Shown here: positions 35,030-44,643 of the stretch, piece after piece
Numbering within the stretch: the first letter of the stretch is position 1
How the letters are laid out: each line of letters opens with the position of its first letter
Notes under the pieces: generated by a model
Seen by the model: the letters and a program-made list of their open reading frames with translations, nothing else
Told to the model about the DNA's origin: nothing
Database searches by the model: none
Made by a program: the position numbers and the translations under genes
Source of the DNA: Ruegeria sp. THAF57
GTDB lineage: Bacteria; Pseudomonadota; Alphaproteobacteria; Rhodobacterales; Rhodobacteraceae
Assembly: GCF_903914075.1 (NCBI RefSeq)
Contig: NZ_CAIWNQ010000001.1
Coordinates: forward strand, 248,001-312,000
DNA: 64,000 nucleotides
Reading direction: 5' to 3'

Positions 35030-35512
35030 TCAGAACGCCTCGGGCTGGGCTTCGCGCGCCATGTGGTCCAGAACCGCGTTGACGAATTTTGGCTCTTTCC
35101 CTTCTGGGAAAAACGCCCGTGCGACGTCGACGAATTCGGTGATGACAACTTTGGGCGGCGTGTCGCTTTGGGTCAACTCGGCCCCTGCGGCGCGGAAGGC
35201 GGCGCGCAGGGTCGGGTCGATGCGTGCGATAGGCCATTTGGCCACCAGCGCGCGGTCGGTCATCTGGTCGATGGGGGCCTGATAGTTCACGGCGTCTTCG
35301 ACCAGTTTACGGAACAGGCGGATATCGCCGTCCAACATTTCCTCACCCTCATAGACGGCGCCAAACCGGTGATCCAGAAACTCATGCACAACCTGTTCGG
35401 TCGTCTGGCCTGACTGCTCCATCTGGAACAACGCCTGCACGGCATACAGCCGGGCGGCGGATTTCATCAGGCGTTTCTGGTTGGCCGGTTTCGGCGCGTC
35501 TGTCTGGGTCAT
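35030..35512 (-). CDS. nusB: Transcription antitermination factor NusB
   Basis: 160 aa, all-helical. ARLYAVQALFQMEQSGQ is the RNA-binding N-terminal part; LVEDAVNYQAPIDQ, WPIARIDPTLRAAFRAA and NAVLDHMAREAQP form the C-terminal helices. NusB with NusE binds boxA in rRNA leaders. Start ATG 35512 overlaps the ribH stop by 4 bases; the frame is open upstream inside ribH. Confidence 0.95.
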   Translation of the reverse strand: MTQTDAPKPANQKRLMKSAARLYAVQALFQMEQSGQTTEQVVHEFLDHRFGAVYEGEEMLDGDIRLFRKLVEDAVNYQAPIDQMTDRALVAKWPIARIDPTLRAAFRAAGAELTQSDTPPKVVITEFVDVARAFFPEGKEPKFVNAVLDHMAREAQPEAF

Positions 35513-36060
35513 GCTGTCGTGGGTCCGTTGCTGTCGCCCGCCACAAGGATGGACTCGGACGGTGGCTTGAAGCCCACGCCCTTTTTGGAAGAGCCCCACT
35601 TACGGCTGAGCGCGATCAGATGCAAGGCCGCAGCGGCTGCTCCGCCTCCTTTATTCATCTTTTCTGGGTTCGCACGGACCTCGGCCTGTTCGTCATTCTC
35701 GACGGTCAGGATGCCGTTGCCGATCAGCAGACCCTGAAGGCCCATCAACTGAATGGCACGGCTGGAATCGTTGCAGACCGTTTCATAGTGCGTGGTCTCG
35801 CCGCGAATGACACAGCCCAGCGCAACATAGCCGTCATAGTTACACTGGCGGTCTGCCATGGCGATGGTGGTCGGGATTTCCAGCGCGCCGGGTACTTCGA
35901 CCACGTCACAGGTACCACCTGCGGCCTCAATCTCGGCCTTGGCACCGGCGACCATATCGTCGGCGATAGCGCGATAGAACGGGGCCACCACCAACAGCAG
36001 TTTCACCGGCTTGTCGAAGGTTGGGGTCGGCAGGACGCCGTGTTTGTCTTGTTCAGCCAC
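35509..36060 (-). CDS. ribH: 6,7-dimethyl-8-ribityllumazine synthase
   Basis: 183 aa. Condenses the pyrimidine and butanone phosphate precursors to lumazine. Motifs: VAPFYRAIADDMVAGA, VPGALEIPTTI, GCVIRGETTHYETVCNDSSR with the catalytic His, and GNGILTVENDEQAEVRA. It has a longer C-tail than E. coli RibH. GTG start at 36060 after AAGGAAGA. Coupled to nusB downstream, 2 bp from ribB upstream. Confidence 0.95.
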   Translation of the reverse strand: MAEQDKHGVLPTPTFDKPVKLLLVVAPFYRAIADDMVAGAKAEIEAAGGTCDVVEVPGALEIPTTIAMADRQCNYDGYVALGCVIRGETTHYETVCNDSSRAIQLMGLQGLLIGNGILTVENDEQAEVRANPEKMNKGGGAAAAALHLIALSRKWGSSKKGVGFKPPSESILVAGDSNGPTTA

Positions 36061-36062
36061 GA

Positions 36063-37184
36063 TCAGTCTTCCTTGAGGATAGAGCGGGTGCCGACGATGG
36101 ACAGGCCAAACGCGTCGAGCCCCAGATATACGGTTTCGGGCGAGTCGGTCAGCAGCACCAGTTCCTGAATGCCCATCTTGGACAGGATCTGCGCGCCCAG
36201 ACCGGTTTGCTTGATAGTGCGCGGCCCTTCATCCTCGGCCGCGTACAGCGAGTTGCGCGGCTGGCGGAACAGGCAAACCACGCCGCGGCCTTCTTCGGCG
36301 ATCTTCTCCATCGCGCGGGGCAATTCGCGCGAGGATTTGGGGCCAAGGCCCAGAATATCGGGCGCTTCATGCAGGGCATGGGTGCGGGTCAGTACCGGTT
36401 CAGGCGTGGTCACATCACCTTTGACCATGACGACATGTTCGATGCCATGGGTTTGATCAGTGAAAATCCGCATCTCCCATTCGCCACCATATTCGGACGT
36501 GACAGTTTCGCGCGAGGTCTCGACCACCAGATTGTCATTGCGCGAGCGGTAAGTGATCAGGTCGCTGATCGTACCGATCTTCATGTCATGGGCTTTGGCG
36601 AACTCTACCAGATCGGGCAGACGGGCCATGGTGCCATCGGCTTTCATGATCTCGCAGATCACGCCCGAGGGATTCAGCCCGGCCAATCGCGAAATATCCA
36701 CGGCGGCCTCGGTATGGCCTGCGCGCACCAGCACCCCGCCCCGCTTGGCGCGCAGGGGGAAGACATGGCCGGGGGTGGCGATGGCCGCCATGGTGTTCTG
36801 TTCGTTGATCGCGGTCGCCACGGTCAGCGCGCGGTCAGCGGCGGAAATCCCGGTCGACACACCTTCGCGCGCCTCGATAGACACGGTGAACGCAGTTTCA
36901 TGACGGGACGAGTTGTTCACCGCCATCATCGGCAAGCCCAGCGCATCCACCCGTTCGGCCGTCATCGGCAGGCAGATCAATCCGCGCCCATGGGTCGCCA
37001 TGAAGTTGATCGCCTCGGCATCCGCGAACTCGGCGGCGATAACCAGATCGCCCTCATTCTCGCGGTCCTCGTGGTCGACCAGAATATACATCCGGCCTTT
37101 GCGCGCCTCTTCGATGATCTCTTCAATCGGGCTGATCGCGTCGCGCAATTGCGCCTCGACGGGTCCGGGGGTTTCAAAGCTCAT
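36063..37184 (-). CDS. ribB: 3,4-dihydroxy-2-butanone-4-phosphate synthase with degenerate RibA-like domain (RibBX type)
   Basis: 373 aa. The N-terminal half (to ~205) is a complete Rib[33 protein letters not shown] and [15 protein letters not shown]. The C-terminal half follows the GTP cyclohydrolase II fold ([33 protein letters not shown]) but the three zinc Cys of HSEC-type and LRCDC-type motifs are replaced ([20 protein letters not shown]) and the catalytic Arg region is changed. It should make butanone phosphate but not open GTP, so a separate RibA must be elsewhere. Start ATG 37184 after AAAGG. Confidence 0.93.
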   Translation of the reverse strand: MSFETPGPVEAQLRDAISPIEEIIEEARKGRMYILVDHEDRENEGDLVIAAEFADAEAINFMATHGRGLICLPMTAERVDALGLPMMAVNNSSRHETAFTVSIEAREGVSTGISAADRALTVATAINEQNTMAAIATPGHVFPLRAKRGGVLVRAGHTEAAVDISRLAGLNPSGVICEIMKADGTMARLPDLVEFAKAHDMKIGTISDLITYRSRNDNLVVETSRETVTSEYGGEWEMRIFTDQTHGIEHVVMVKGDVTTPEPVLTRTHALHEAPDILGLGPKSSRELPRAMEKIAEEGRGVVCLFRQPRNSLYAAEDEGPRTIKQTGLGAQILSKMGIQELVLLTDSPETVYLGLDAFGLSIVGTRSILKED

Positions 37185-37286
37185 TGGGCAGCCTTTCGCT
37201 GAGCAAGTTTGCACGGGTGGATAGACCACCACGCGCGCAAAGGCCAGTCTGCAAACGCCCCGAACCGGCCAGAACGCGGCGTCTGG

Positions 37287-37874
37287 TCAGGACATTTCGG
37301 CCAGACGCGCGACATAGCGGGCCAGCGTGTCAATCTCGAGGTTCACTTTGTCACCGACAGAGACGCCGCCCCAAGTCGTCACCTCCTTGGTGTGCGGGAT
37401 GAAGTTGATGCCAAAATCGCAACCTGCCACGTCATTGACTGTCAGGGACGTTCCATTCAGAGCGACCGAGCCCTTGGGCGCAATGAAGCGCGCGAGGTCC
37501 TTGGGCGCACGCAACGTCACGCGGGTGCTGTCGCCCTCGTCTTCCACCGCGACAACTTCGGCCACGCCGTCGACATGACCGGATACAATGTGTCCGCCCA
37601 GTTCATCCCCGACTTTCAGAGCGCGCTCTAGGTTGACGTGCTTGCCTACCTGCCAACTGTCCAGATTGGTTTTCGAAACGGTTTCAGCGCTGATCTGAAC
37701 ATCGTACCAGTCATCGCCCAACGCGATAACAGTCAGACAAACACCATCGCTGGCAATCGAGGCACCGATATCAATGCCAGCCGTATCATAGGCCGTTTTG
37801 ATCCGCGCTCGCAGATCGCCTTGCTGGTCCAGCTCGGTAACAGTGCCAACATCTGTAACGATCCCGGTAAACAT
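37287..37874 (-). CDS. ribE: Riboflavin synthase
   Basis: 195 aa. Two lumazine-binding barrels: the first opens MFTGIVTDVGTV and has DGVCLTVIALG; the second begins GGHIVSGHVDGVAEV and has NGTSLTVNDVAG. A C-terminal helix (NLEIDTLARYVARL) drives trimer formation. Dismutates two lumazines to riboflavin. First of ribE-ribB-ribH-nusB; 102 bp to ribB. No FMN riboswitch was recognised upstream. Confidence 0.95.
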   Translation of the reverse strand: MFTGIVTDVGTVTELDQQGDLRARIKTAYDTAGIDIGASIASDGVCLTVIALGDDWYDVQISAETVSKTNLDSWQVGKHVNLERALKVGDELGGHIVSGHVDGVAEVVAVEDEGDSTRVTLRAPKDLARFIAPKGSVALNGTSLTVNDVAGCDFGINFIPHTKEVTTWGGVSVGDKVNLEIDTLARYVARLAEMS

Positions 37875-37996
37875 TGCTTTAACCCTCTGCTTCTAACCTG
37901 TGACCAGTTTTCCAAGCCGAGGTAAGCGTAACCGACTGTAGGGGCAAGCCCCGCCTTGCCGTGAAGGACACAAATAGGCATAATTTCCGCACCAAA

Positions 37997-39361
37997 ATGA
38001 AACGAGCAGCACCAATGCCACCACTCAATTCCGGCGCAGACGGCCGCGTATTCCTGTTTCTACAGGGCCCGCATGGACCGTTCTTCAGCGTACTGGGTCG
38101 CGCGCTGCGCGGAACCGGGGCTAAGGTCTGGCGCGTAGGATTCAATGCCGGTGATGAGGTGTTCTGGTTCGACCGGGGCAGCTTCGTTCCCTTCCTCGAC
38201 CCTACCGACACATGGCCAGAGCGGTTTTGCAACCTCGTCGAATCCCTGAGCGTCACCGATATCGTGTTGTACGGAGACACCCGACCCGTCCACGCCCAAG
38301 CGGTCGAAATCGCGCGCGCCCGCGGCATCACCGTGCATGTGTTCGAAGAAGGATATCTGCGCCCATGGTGGATCACTTATGAGCGTTCGGGTTCCAACGG
38401 CAATTCGCGTCTGATGACACTGAATGTCAGGCAGATGGAGCGGGCGCTGGATCGCTCTGACACGCCGAAGCCGCCGCCTCCGTCGCATTGGGGTGATATG
38501 CGGCAGCACATTTTCTATGGCGCGCTCTACCATTGGTTCCTTTTGTTTCTGAACCATCGTTACAGCAACTTCCGGCGGCACCGAGAGTTACCGGTCTCAA
38601 AAGAATTCCGCTTGTACTTTAAACGGTTGATGCTGATGCCGTTTCACAGGGTTCAGCGGCGATGGGCCACGGCGCGGGCGCGCAGAAGTGGATTGCCATA
38701 TCATCTGGTCCTGCTTCAGTTGGGGCATGACAGTTCGGTTCAGACCCATTCGGAATACACCTGCATGTCCGACTTTCTCGAACATGCGATCCAAGGTTTT
38801 GCTGAAGGCGCACCCCGGCATCACCAGCTTGTCGTAAAAGAGCATCCGCTGGAAAACCATCGCGAACCCTTGCGACGCAAAACCCGCTTTTTTGCCGAGA
38901 GATACGGGATCGCGGATCGGGTCCATTATGTTCCGGGCGGAAAATTGGCGAAACTGCTGGATGATGCGAATTCCGCAGTTACGATCAACTCGACAGCAGG
39001 TCAGCAAGTTTTGTGGCGTGGCATCCCTATTCGCACCTTCGGCACATCGGTCTATGACAAACCGGATTTCGTGTCAGAACAACCTATTGCAGAGTTCTTT
39101 GCCCGTCCTGATCCGCCCGGCCACGACGCCTATCAGGTATATCGGGACTTTCTTTTGAAAACCTGCCAGGTGCCGGGCGGCTTCTATTCCAGACACGGTC
39201 GACGCCAGTTGCTGCGCCGCGTCGCGGATATGATGCTCAATCCACACGATCCTTACCATTCGGTCCTTACTGAGACAGAGACTCAGACGACACAGTTAAG
39301 AATAGTGGAAGGAAACGAACAGGTTGATGCTGGAAGTTGCGAGAAGAAACAGATAGCGTAA
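37997..39361 (+). CDS. kpsS: Capsule polysaccharide Kdo transferase KpsS family
   Basis: 454 aa with this start. Capsule synthesis protein family: RVFLFLQGPHGPFFSVLGRA, VFEEGYLRPWWITYE, LLQLGHDSSVQTHSEY, VVKEHPLENH and INSTAGQQVLWRGIPI are the recognisable blocks. KpsS adds the first beta-Kdo to phosphatidylglycerol of the capsule linker at the inner face of the inner membrane. Start is ambiguous (GTG 37961, ATG 37997, ATG 38015); none has a strong RBS. First of a three-gene capsule module, divergent from ribE. Confidence 0.88.
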   Translation: MKRAAPMPPLNSGADGRVFLFLQGPHGPFFSVLGRALRGTGAKVWRVGFNAGDEVFWFDRGSFVPFLDPTDTWPERFCNLVESLSVTDIVLYGDTRPVHAQAVEIARARGITVHVFEEGYLRPWWITYERSGSNGNSRLMTLNVRQMERALDRSDTPKPPPPSHWGDMRQHIFYGALYHWFLLFLNHRYSNFRRHRELPVSKEFRLYFKRLMLMPFHRVQRRWATARARRSGLPYHLVLLQLGHDSSVQTHSEYTCMSDFLEHAIQGFAEGAPRHHQLVVKEHPLENHREPLRRKTRFFAERYGIADRVHYVPGGKLAKLLDDANSAVTINSTAGQQVLWRGIPIRTFGTSVYDKPDFVSEQPIAEFFARPDPPGHDAYQVYRDFLLKTCQVPGGFYSRHGRRQLLRRVADMMLNPHDPYHSVLTETETQTTQLRIVEGNEQVDAGSCEKKQIA

Positions 39362-39392
39362 CGCAAACAAAAAAGACTGAGGATATTCGGCA

Positions 39393-40526
39393 GTGCAGAG
39401 CTTTCCAATCCAATGGATACGGGGGGTTTCCCTTGTGGCCGCGCTTGGCCTTCTGGCGGCGTGTCAACTTCCAAAGTCCGGCCCCAGCAAGAACCAGATT
39501 CTGGCCGGGTCCGTCGAAAACGGTGGCAACGCCTTCGTTGTAGAAGTCGATGATCGTGTCGCGCAGGCCACGTCCGCGATTCCACAATTCGGTTTTCCCG
39601 CCTCGTTTCAAAGCGCGCAGAGCTTGGCCGCCGACACGGTGCGACCGGGTGACGTGTTGGGATTGACCGTGTGGGAAAACGTCGATGACGGCCTGTTGAC
39701 GGGACCAACCGGGGCCGCAACTGCGCTGAACGAGGTTCAGGTTGACAGTGACGGGTTTATCTTTGTGCCCTACGCGGGGCGCGTCCGTGCCGCCGGGAAC
39801 ACTCCGGAGCAGTTGCGCATGCAGATCACCCAAGAGCTCAAGGATCAAACACCCGACCCGCAAGTCGAAGTGCGCCGTATCGCGGGTGATGGATCAACCG
39901 TTTCACTGACAGGCACTATCGGGGCGCCGGGCATCTACCCAATTGAACGTCCCACGCGCACCCTGACGGGCATGCTGTCCCAGGCTGGTGGTGTTGCTGT
40001 TGGGTCGGATATTGCACTGGTGACGCTTATTCGCGGCAACGAACGGGGAACGGTTTGGTACGAGGACCTGTTCAGCAACCCTCGGATGGATGTGGCCTTA
40101 CGCGGCGGCGACCGTATTCTGGTTGAGGCTGACGCGCGGTCTTATATCGCATTGGGTGCCACTGGCGGACAGTCGCGTGTTGCCTTTGACAGTCAGGACC
40201 TGTCCGCGCTGGAAGCGCTTGCTCAGGTTGGCGGCTTGCAGTCCTTGTCTTCGGACCCAACAGGCATTTTCGTTCTGCGGCGAGAGCGGCAGGACATCGC
40301 ACGCACAGTTATGGGGCGAGCGGATTTGCAAGGGGATCAACGTATGATCTATCTGCTGAACCTGACTGCCCCGAACGGGCTTTTCGTGGCCAGAGACTTT
40401 GTCATTCGCGACGATGACACGATCTATGTGACCGAGGCGCCCTACTCACAGTGGAGTAAGTCAATTTCCCTTATCGCGGGCGGGCTGACACCCTTCGCGA
40501 ACGTCGCCACGCTTACGGGCGGCTGA
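39393..40526 (+). CDS. Polysaccharide export outer-membrane lipoprotein (Wza/KpsD-like)
   Basis: 377 aa. Lipoprotein signal with lipobox LAAC (Cys24). The polysaccharide export domain (~80-165) contains RPGDVLGLTVWENVDDG, QVDSDGFIFVPYAGRVRAAG and PEQLRMQITQEL; two or three SLBB domains follow (SLTGTIGAPGIYPI, RPTRTLTGMLSQAGGV, and AFDSQDLSALEALAQVGGL). It would form the outer-membrane exit channel for capsule. GTG start at 39393 with GAGG upstream. Its TGA overlaps the kpsC ATG. Confidence 0.9.
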   Translation: MQSFPIQWIRGVSLVAALGLLAACQLPKSGPSKNQILAGSVENGGNAFVVEVDDRVAQATSAIPQFGFPASFQSAQSLAADTVRPGDVLGLTVWENVDDGLLTGPTGAATALNEVQVDSDGFIFVPYAGRVRAAGNTPEQLRMQITQELKDQTPDPQVEVRRIAGDGSTVSLTGTIGAPGIYPIERPTRTLTGMLSQAGGVAVGSDIALVTLIRGNERGTVWYEDLFSNPRMDVALRGGDRILVEADARSYIALGATGGQSRVAFDSQDLSALEALAQVGGLQSLSSDPTGIFVLRRERQDIARTVMGRADLQGDQRMIYLLNLTAPNGLFVARDFVIRDDDTIYVTEAPYSQWSKSISLIAGGLTPFANVATLTGG

Positions 40527-42526
40527 TGTATCCCGAGACATCGGCCGGGGCGGATCGCACCCGACTGTTTGTTTACAACGGCGGTTTTCTAACTGAGCGG
40601 CGCATACGCCGAATTCTGACGCTTGCCGGATATGACATCCGACTAGGTCTTCCCAAGGACGGCGATGTTGTCGGCATTTGGGGCAACAGCCCAACGGCCC
40701 ATCGCGGCCTAAACATAGCCGAGAAGCATAACGCGCCCCTTCTCAGGGTCGAGGATGCCTTTATACGATCGCTGCATCCTGGGCGAAGTGGCGAGGCGCC
40801 GCTGGGCCTGCTGTTGGATCAAACCGGGTTGCACTTCGATCCGGCCCAACCGTCGGATCTTGAAACGCTTCTGAGTTCGCATCCGCTGGACGATACCGCC
40901 CTGCTGAACAGGGCGCGTGGCGGGATCGCCCGTATGAAAGAGCTCCACATCAGCAAGTATTCCGCGTTTGATACGGCCCTTTCACCGCCCGACCCCGGAT
41001 ATGTTCTGGTCGTGGATCAGGCGCGCGACGACGCATCCGTCACCGCCAGCAAAGGCGACGCTGCCCGGTTCCGCGAGATGCTTGTCATGGCGCAGGAAGA
41101 AAACCCGGGCGCACGCGTTTTGATTAAAGCCCACCCAGAAACGATCGAAGGGCATCGCCCCGGGTATTATTCTGAACAGGACTTGTCCGACCGGGTCACA
41201 CTCTTTGACGCACCACTCAGCCCCTGGACGCTGTTGGAAGGTGCCGTCGGCGTTTATACTCTGTCGTCCCAACTGGGGTTCGAAGCCATCCTCGCCGGGC
41301 ACAAACCCCGCATATTTGGCGAGCCGTTCTATGCCGGTTGGGGATTGACACAGGACGAACATTTTTTTCCCCGCAGGCAGCGCACCTTGACCCGCGCGCA
41401 GTTGTTTGCAGCCGCGATGGTTCTGTACCCAAAGTGGTATGATCCGTTTCAGGATCAATTGTGCGAGTTCGAAACGGTTCTCGACATTCTTGAGGCGCAA
41501 ACGCGCGCTTGGCGGCAGGATCACAAAGGTTGGACAGCCTCAGGTATGCGGCTGTGGAAGCGCAAACATCTGCAACAGATCTTCGGGCGCGAAAAGAAAA
41601 TGCGGTTCACGACCGAGGCCCCTGAAAATCCAGACCAGCCGCACATGGTGTGGGGCAATCACGCACGCGATGCCGGGCATGTTACGCGGGTCGAAGATGG
41701 TTTTCTCCGGTCCCGAGGGCTTGGCGCGCGTCTTGTGCCACCCCTGTCTCTGGCAACCGACGACATCGGAGTCTACTACGACCCTACCCGTCCGAGCCAG
41801 CTTGAGGAGATGATCGCCCGGCGGGAAACCCTGCGTCCCGATCAGCAAATCCGAGCTGAAAAACTTATCTCGCGCATCGTGTCTGCGAACGTCAGCAAGT
41901 ACAATACGGGTGGGTCATGCCCGGAATTGCCCGAGGGTCACCGGATACTCGTCCCCGGTCAGGTAGAGGATGATGCGTCAATCCTTCTGGGCACCAACAA
42001 CGTGCGGACAAATCTCGAACTGTTGCGAACGACGCGCGAGGCGAACCCAGACGCCGTCATCGTCTACAAGCCTCACCCGGATGTCGAAGCTAAGCTGCGC
42101 GAAGGCGAGATTGACACGGCAGGTCTTGCTGACGTCGTTGCAGTGAACTCAGACCCCGCACTGTTGCTTACCCAAGTGCAAGAAGTCTGGACCATGACGT
42201 CGCTGCTGGGGTTTGAGGCGCTTTTGCGCAGTGTCAGCGTTACGACGCTTGGCGGGCCTTTCTATGCCGGTTGGGGGCTGACCCAAGATCTGGGGTCCGT
42301 TCCTGCGAGACGCGGAGCGCGCCCATCATTGTTGGGTTTGGTCCACGCGTCTTTGATTGACTATCCACGCTACCTGGACCCCGTAACTGGCCAACCCTGC
42401 CCCGTTGAAGTTGCCTTACAGCGTTTGGCGGACGGTTATGGGGCGACAGGCGGCGCGTCTGTTCGACTACTGTCTAAACTACAGGGTGTTTTTGCCACGC
42501 ACGCGCATTTCTGGCGCAGAGGTTAG
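40526..42526 (+). CDS. kpsC: Capsule polysaccharide Kdo transferase KpsC, two-module
   Basis: 666 aa built as a tandem duplication. Each half has a VEDxFxRS segment (LRVEDAFIRS near 80; RVEDGFLRSRGLG near 395), an xxSKY segment and an FYAGWGLTQD segment (near 266 and 578). The two modules of KpsC add alternating beta-2,4 and beta-2,7 Kdo residues of the capsule linker. Start ATG 40526 overlaps the previous stop (TGATG). The stop shares bases with that of ribD on the other strand (TTAG). No KpsMT/E exporter lies in this window. Confidence 0.93.
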   Translation: MYPETSAGADRTRLFVYNGGFLTERRIRRILTLAGYDIRLGLPKDGDVVGIWGNSPTAHRGLNIAEKHNAPLLRVEDAFIRSLHPGRSGEAPLGLLLDQTGLHFDPAQPSDLETLLSSHPLDDTALLNRARGGIARMKELHISKYSAFDTALSPPDPGYVLVVDQARDDASVTASKGDAARFREMLVMAQEENPGARVLIKAHPETIEGHRPGYYSEQDLSDRVTLFDAPLSPWTLLEGAVGVYTLSSQLGFEAILAGHKPRIFGEPFYAGWGLTQDEHFFPRRQRTLTRAQLFAAAMVLYPKWYDPFQDQLCEFETVLDILEAQTRAWRQDHKGWTASGMRLWKRKHLQQIFGREKKMRFTTEAPENPDQPHMVWGNHARDAGHVTRVEDGFLRSRGLGARLVPPLSLATDDIGVYYDPTRPSQLEEMIARRETLRPDQQIRAEKLISRIVSANVSKYNTGGSCPELPEGHRILVPGQVEDDASILLGTNNVRTNLELLRTTREANPDAVIVYKPHPDVEAKLREGEIDTAGLADVVAVNSDPALLLTQVQEVWTMTSLLGFEALLRSVSVTTLGGPFYAGWGLTQDLGSVPARRGARPSLLGLVHASLIDYPRYLDPVTGQPCPVEVALQRLADGYGATGGASVRLLSKLQGVFATHAHFWRRG

Positions 42527-43623
42527 CGGAAAGATCGCGTCCAGCGGTGCAGCACATCCGGCCCAACGGCCCGCGCCTCCAACAATTCGAACCGAGGTGC
42601 GGAGTTCAAAGTCTCTAGCCCCAGTGAACCGATTGCAGACAAGCCTTCTGCACCGATTGTCAGGCCAGCACTGAATCCGACTAACTCATCGACAAGGTCT
42701 TCGGCCAATAGTGACGCCGCAAGCGCCGACCCTCCTTCGCAGAAGACACGGGTCAGACCGGCCTGCCCCAACTGCTGCAAAAGGTCCGTGGCATCAATCT
42801 GGTGATCATTCAACGCGCAAGGGATCAGCGTCGCGCCAAGCCCTTCCCACGCACGTGCACGCTCGGGGTCCGGCGACGGGCCATGGCACAGCCACAACGG
42901 AATCTGAGCTGCGGTTCTGGCAAGTTGGCCGATCAACGGAATGTCCAGATGGCGCGAGACAACAACCCTGACAGGCTGGTTGTCTATTCCAAGATCGCGG
43001 ACATTCAGCGACGGGTCATCTGCCCGCGCGGTTCCTGCCCCGACCATCACCGCATCATGCCGGGCCCGCATCGCATGAACCACACGTCTTGCCTTGGAGC
43101 CGGTTATCCACTGGCTATGACCGCTTGAGGTCGCGATCCGGCCGTCAAAGCTGCTGGCCAGTTTGAGGGTCACAAAAGGCCGCCCCTGTTCAGTTTTCAG
43201 GAAGAACCCCGCATGATCCCGGGCCGCTTGATCGGCGAGAACCCCGGTCGTCACCTCTATTCCCGCATCACGAAGCATCGCAAAGCCCTGCCCGGCCACG
43301 CGCGGATCGCTGTCTTCGATCGCAGAAACAACGCGTGAGACACCAGCCGCGATCAGGGCTTCGGCGCAGGGCGGCGTCTTGCCATGATGTGAGCACGGCT
43401 CAAGTGAAACATATGCTGTCGCTCCGCGCGCTGCTTCTCCGGCTTGCCTCAGAGCTTCGGTTTCGGCGTGGGGCCGTCCGCCCGGTTGCGTCCAGCCGCG
43501 CCCGACGATCCGACCGTCGTGCACGACAACGCAACCAACAGCCGGGTTTGGCCAACACGTTCCTTGACCGCGCTGACCCAAGGACAGGGCCAACGCCATA
43601 TATCGCTTATCTGTTTCGATCAC
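42523..43623 (-). CDS. ribD: Riboflavin biosynthesis deaminase/reductase RibD
   Basis: 366 aa. N-terminal deaminase with the zinc site in PHAETEAL and [19 protein letters not shown]-terminal reductase with [43 protein letters not shown] (split) and [15 protein letters not shown]. It performs steps two and three of riboflavin synthesis. GTG start at 43623 overlaps the nrdR stop (GTGA). It is separated from ribE by the opposite-strand capsule genes. Confidence 0.95.
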   Translation of the reverse strand: MIETDKRYMALALSLGQRGQGTCWPNPAVGCVVVHDGRIVGRGWTQPGGRPHAETEALRQAGEAARGATAYVSLEPCSHHGKTPPCAEALIAAGVSRVVSAIEDSDPRVAGQGFAMLRDAGIEVTTGVLADQAARDHAGFFLKTEQGRPFVTLKLASSFDGRIATSSGHSQWITGSKARRVVHAMRARHDAVMVGAGTARADDPSLNVRDLGIDNQPVRVVVSRHLDIPLIGQLARTAAQIPLWLCHGPSPDPERARAWEGLGATLIPCALNDHQIDATDLLQQLGQAGLTRVFCEGGSALAASLLAEDLVDELVGFSAGLTIGAEGLSAIGSLGLETLNSAPRFELLEARAVGPDVLHRWTRSFR

Positions 43624-44090
43624 TCGTCTGACGAAGGCTGCGGCGGTCGCAACTCGTGGACGAACTCCTCAAAGTCATCGGCCGCCTGGAAATTCTTGTA
43701 CACGCTGGCAAAGCGAACATAAGCCACCGTGTCAATCCGCGCCAGAGCCTCCATCACGATCTCGCCGATCTTGCTTGAGGGGATATCGGTTTCACCCATG
43801 CTTTCCAGACGGCGCACAATGCCAGAGATCATCTGGTCAATGCGATCCGGCTCAATCGGGCGTTTCTGCATCGAAATGCGGATCGAACGTTCCAGCTTGT
43901 CACGATCGAAATCTTCGCGCTTGCCGTTGGTCTTGATCACAACCAAGTCGCGCAACTGTACGCGTTCATACGTCGTGAACCGTCCGCCACACGCCGGACA
44001 GAAGCGACGTCTGCGGATCGCAACGTGATCCTCAGCCGGACGTGAATCTTTGACCTGAGTGTCGATATTTCCGCAAAACGGGCAGCGCAT
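43620..44090 (-). CDS. nrdR: Transcriptional repressor NrdR
   Basis: 156 aa. N-terminal zinc ribbon [18 protein letters not shown] with C-P-A-C-G second half, then the ATP-cone domain ([31 protein letters not shown]). Senses (d)ATP and represses ribonucleotide reductase genes. Start ATG 44090 follows GAGGAGA. A perfect DnaA box lies 54 bp upstream. Cotranscribed with ribD. Confidence 0.96.
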   Translation of the reverse strand: MRCPFCGNIDTQVKDSRPAEDHVAIRRRRFCPACGGRFTTYERVQLRDLVVIKTNGKREDFDRDKLERSIRISMQKRPIEPDRIDQMISGIVRRLESMGETDIPSSKIGEIVMEALARIDTVAYVRFASVYKNFQAADDFEEFVHELRPPQPSSDE

Positions 44091-44125
44091 CCGCCGTCTC
44101 CTCGTCCCTTTGTCCACCTCTTTTT

Positions 44126-44152
44126 GTAAGCGCTACGGCTTACTTATCCACA
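44126..44152. promoter_or_regulatory. Dyad and DnaA box upstream of nrdR
   Basis: GTAAGC-GCTACG-GCTTAC (44126-44143) is followed directly by TTATCCACA (44144-44152), an exact DnaA box. It lies between nrdR and yjbQ, at the 5' end of nrdR. Confidence 0.5.
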
Positions 44153-44211
44153 ACTATAGGGCAGCCGCTAGGGTTTGGGTAGTCGGAAATTTTCACCGCA
44201 AGATAAAGGGT

Positions 44212-44625
44212 TCAGGCAAAATGCGCGGCGACCCTTCTATTGTGTGCCATCGCACGATGCTCGAACAGGTAAACGCCCTGCCACGTTCCCAACATCGGCT
44301 GCCCGTTCGTTACCGGAATGCTGAGGGAAACCGGTAAAAGAGCGGCCTTGATGTGCGCAGGCATATCGTCGGGGCCTTCGTAGGTATGACGCAGGTAAGA
44401 CATAGACGGATGATCAGATGGCGGCACCAGCCTTTCAAAGAAGGCTTGCAAATCGGTCCGAACCTCGGGATCTGCGTTTTCCTGTATCACTAGTGAACAA
44501 GACGTATGCCGAACAAATAATGTCAGCAAACCGTCACCTGAGACCGAGTTAAGCCAGTTGCGCAGGTCCAAGGTGAATTCATACAACCCCGGCCCCTTCG
44601 TCGAAATAATAAACTCGGTCTGCAT
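44212..44625 (-). CDS. yjbQ: YjbQ/UPF0047 family protein
   Basis: 137 aa. Single-domain family: QTEFIISTKGPGLYEFTLDL, FVRHTSCSLVIQENADPEV, MPAHIKAALLPVSLSIPV and GTWQGVYLFEHR, with the conserved His residues that bind a metal or phosphate. E. coli YjbQ has weak thiamine phosphate synthase activity; the physiological role is not established. Start ATG 44625. It stands between nrdR and a small secreted protein, all on the minus strand. Confidence 0.92.
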   Translation of the reverse strand: MQTEFIISTKGPGLYEFTLDLRNWLNSVSGDGLLTLFVRHTSCSLVIQENADPEVRTDLQAFFERLVPPSDHPSMSYLRHTYEGPDDMPAHIKAALLPVSLSIPVTNGQPMLGTWQGVYLFEHRAMAHNRRVAAHFA

Positions 44626-44643
44626 TTAGTGGTTCACTTAACC

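Noticed and set aside
36063..37184. Bifunctional RibBA
   Set aside because: Zinc-binding Cys and catalytic Arg region of GTP cyclohydrolase II are missing.
36021..37202. 393-codon open frame antisense to ribB
   Set aside because: ribB is complete and in an operon; the antisense frame is His/Arg-rich noise.
37875..37996. FMN riboswitch before ribE
   Set aside because: The conserved FMN aptamer segments were looked for and not seen here or upstream of nrdR.
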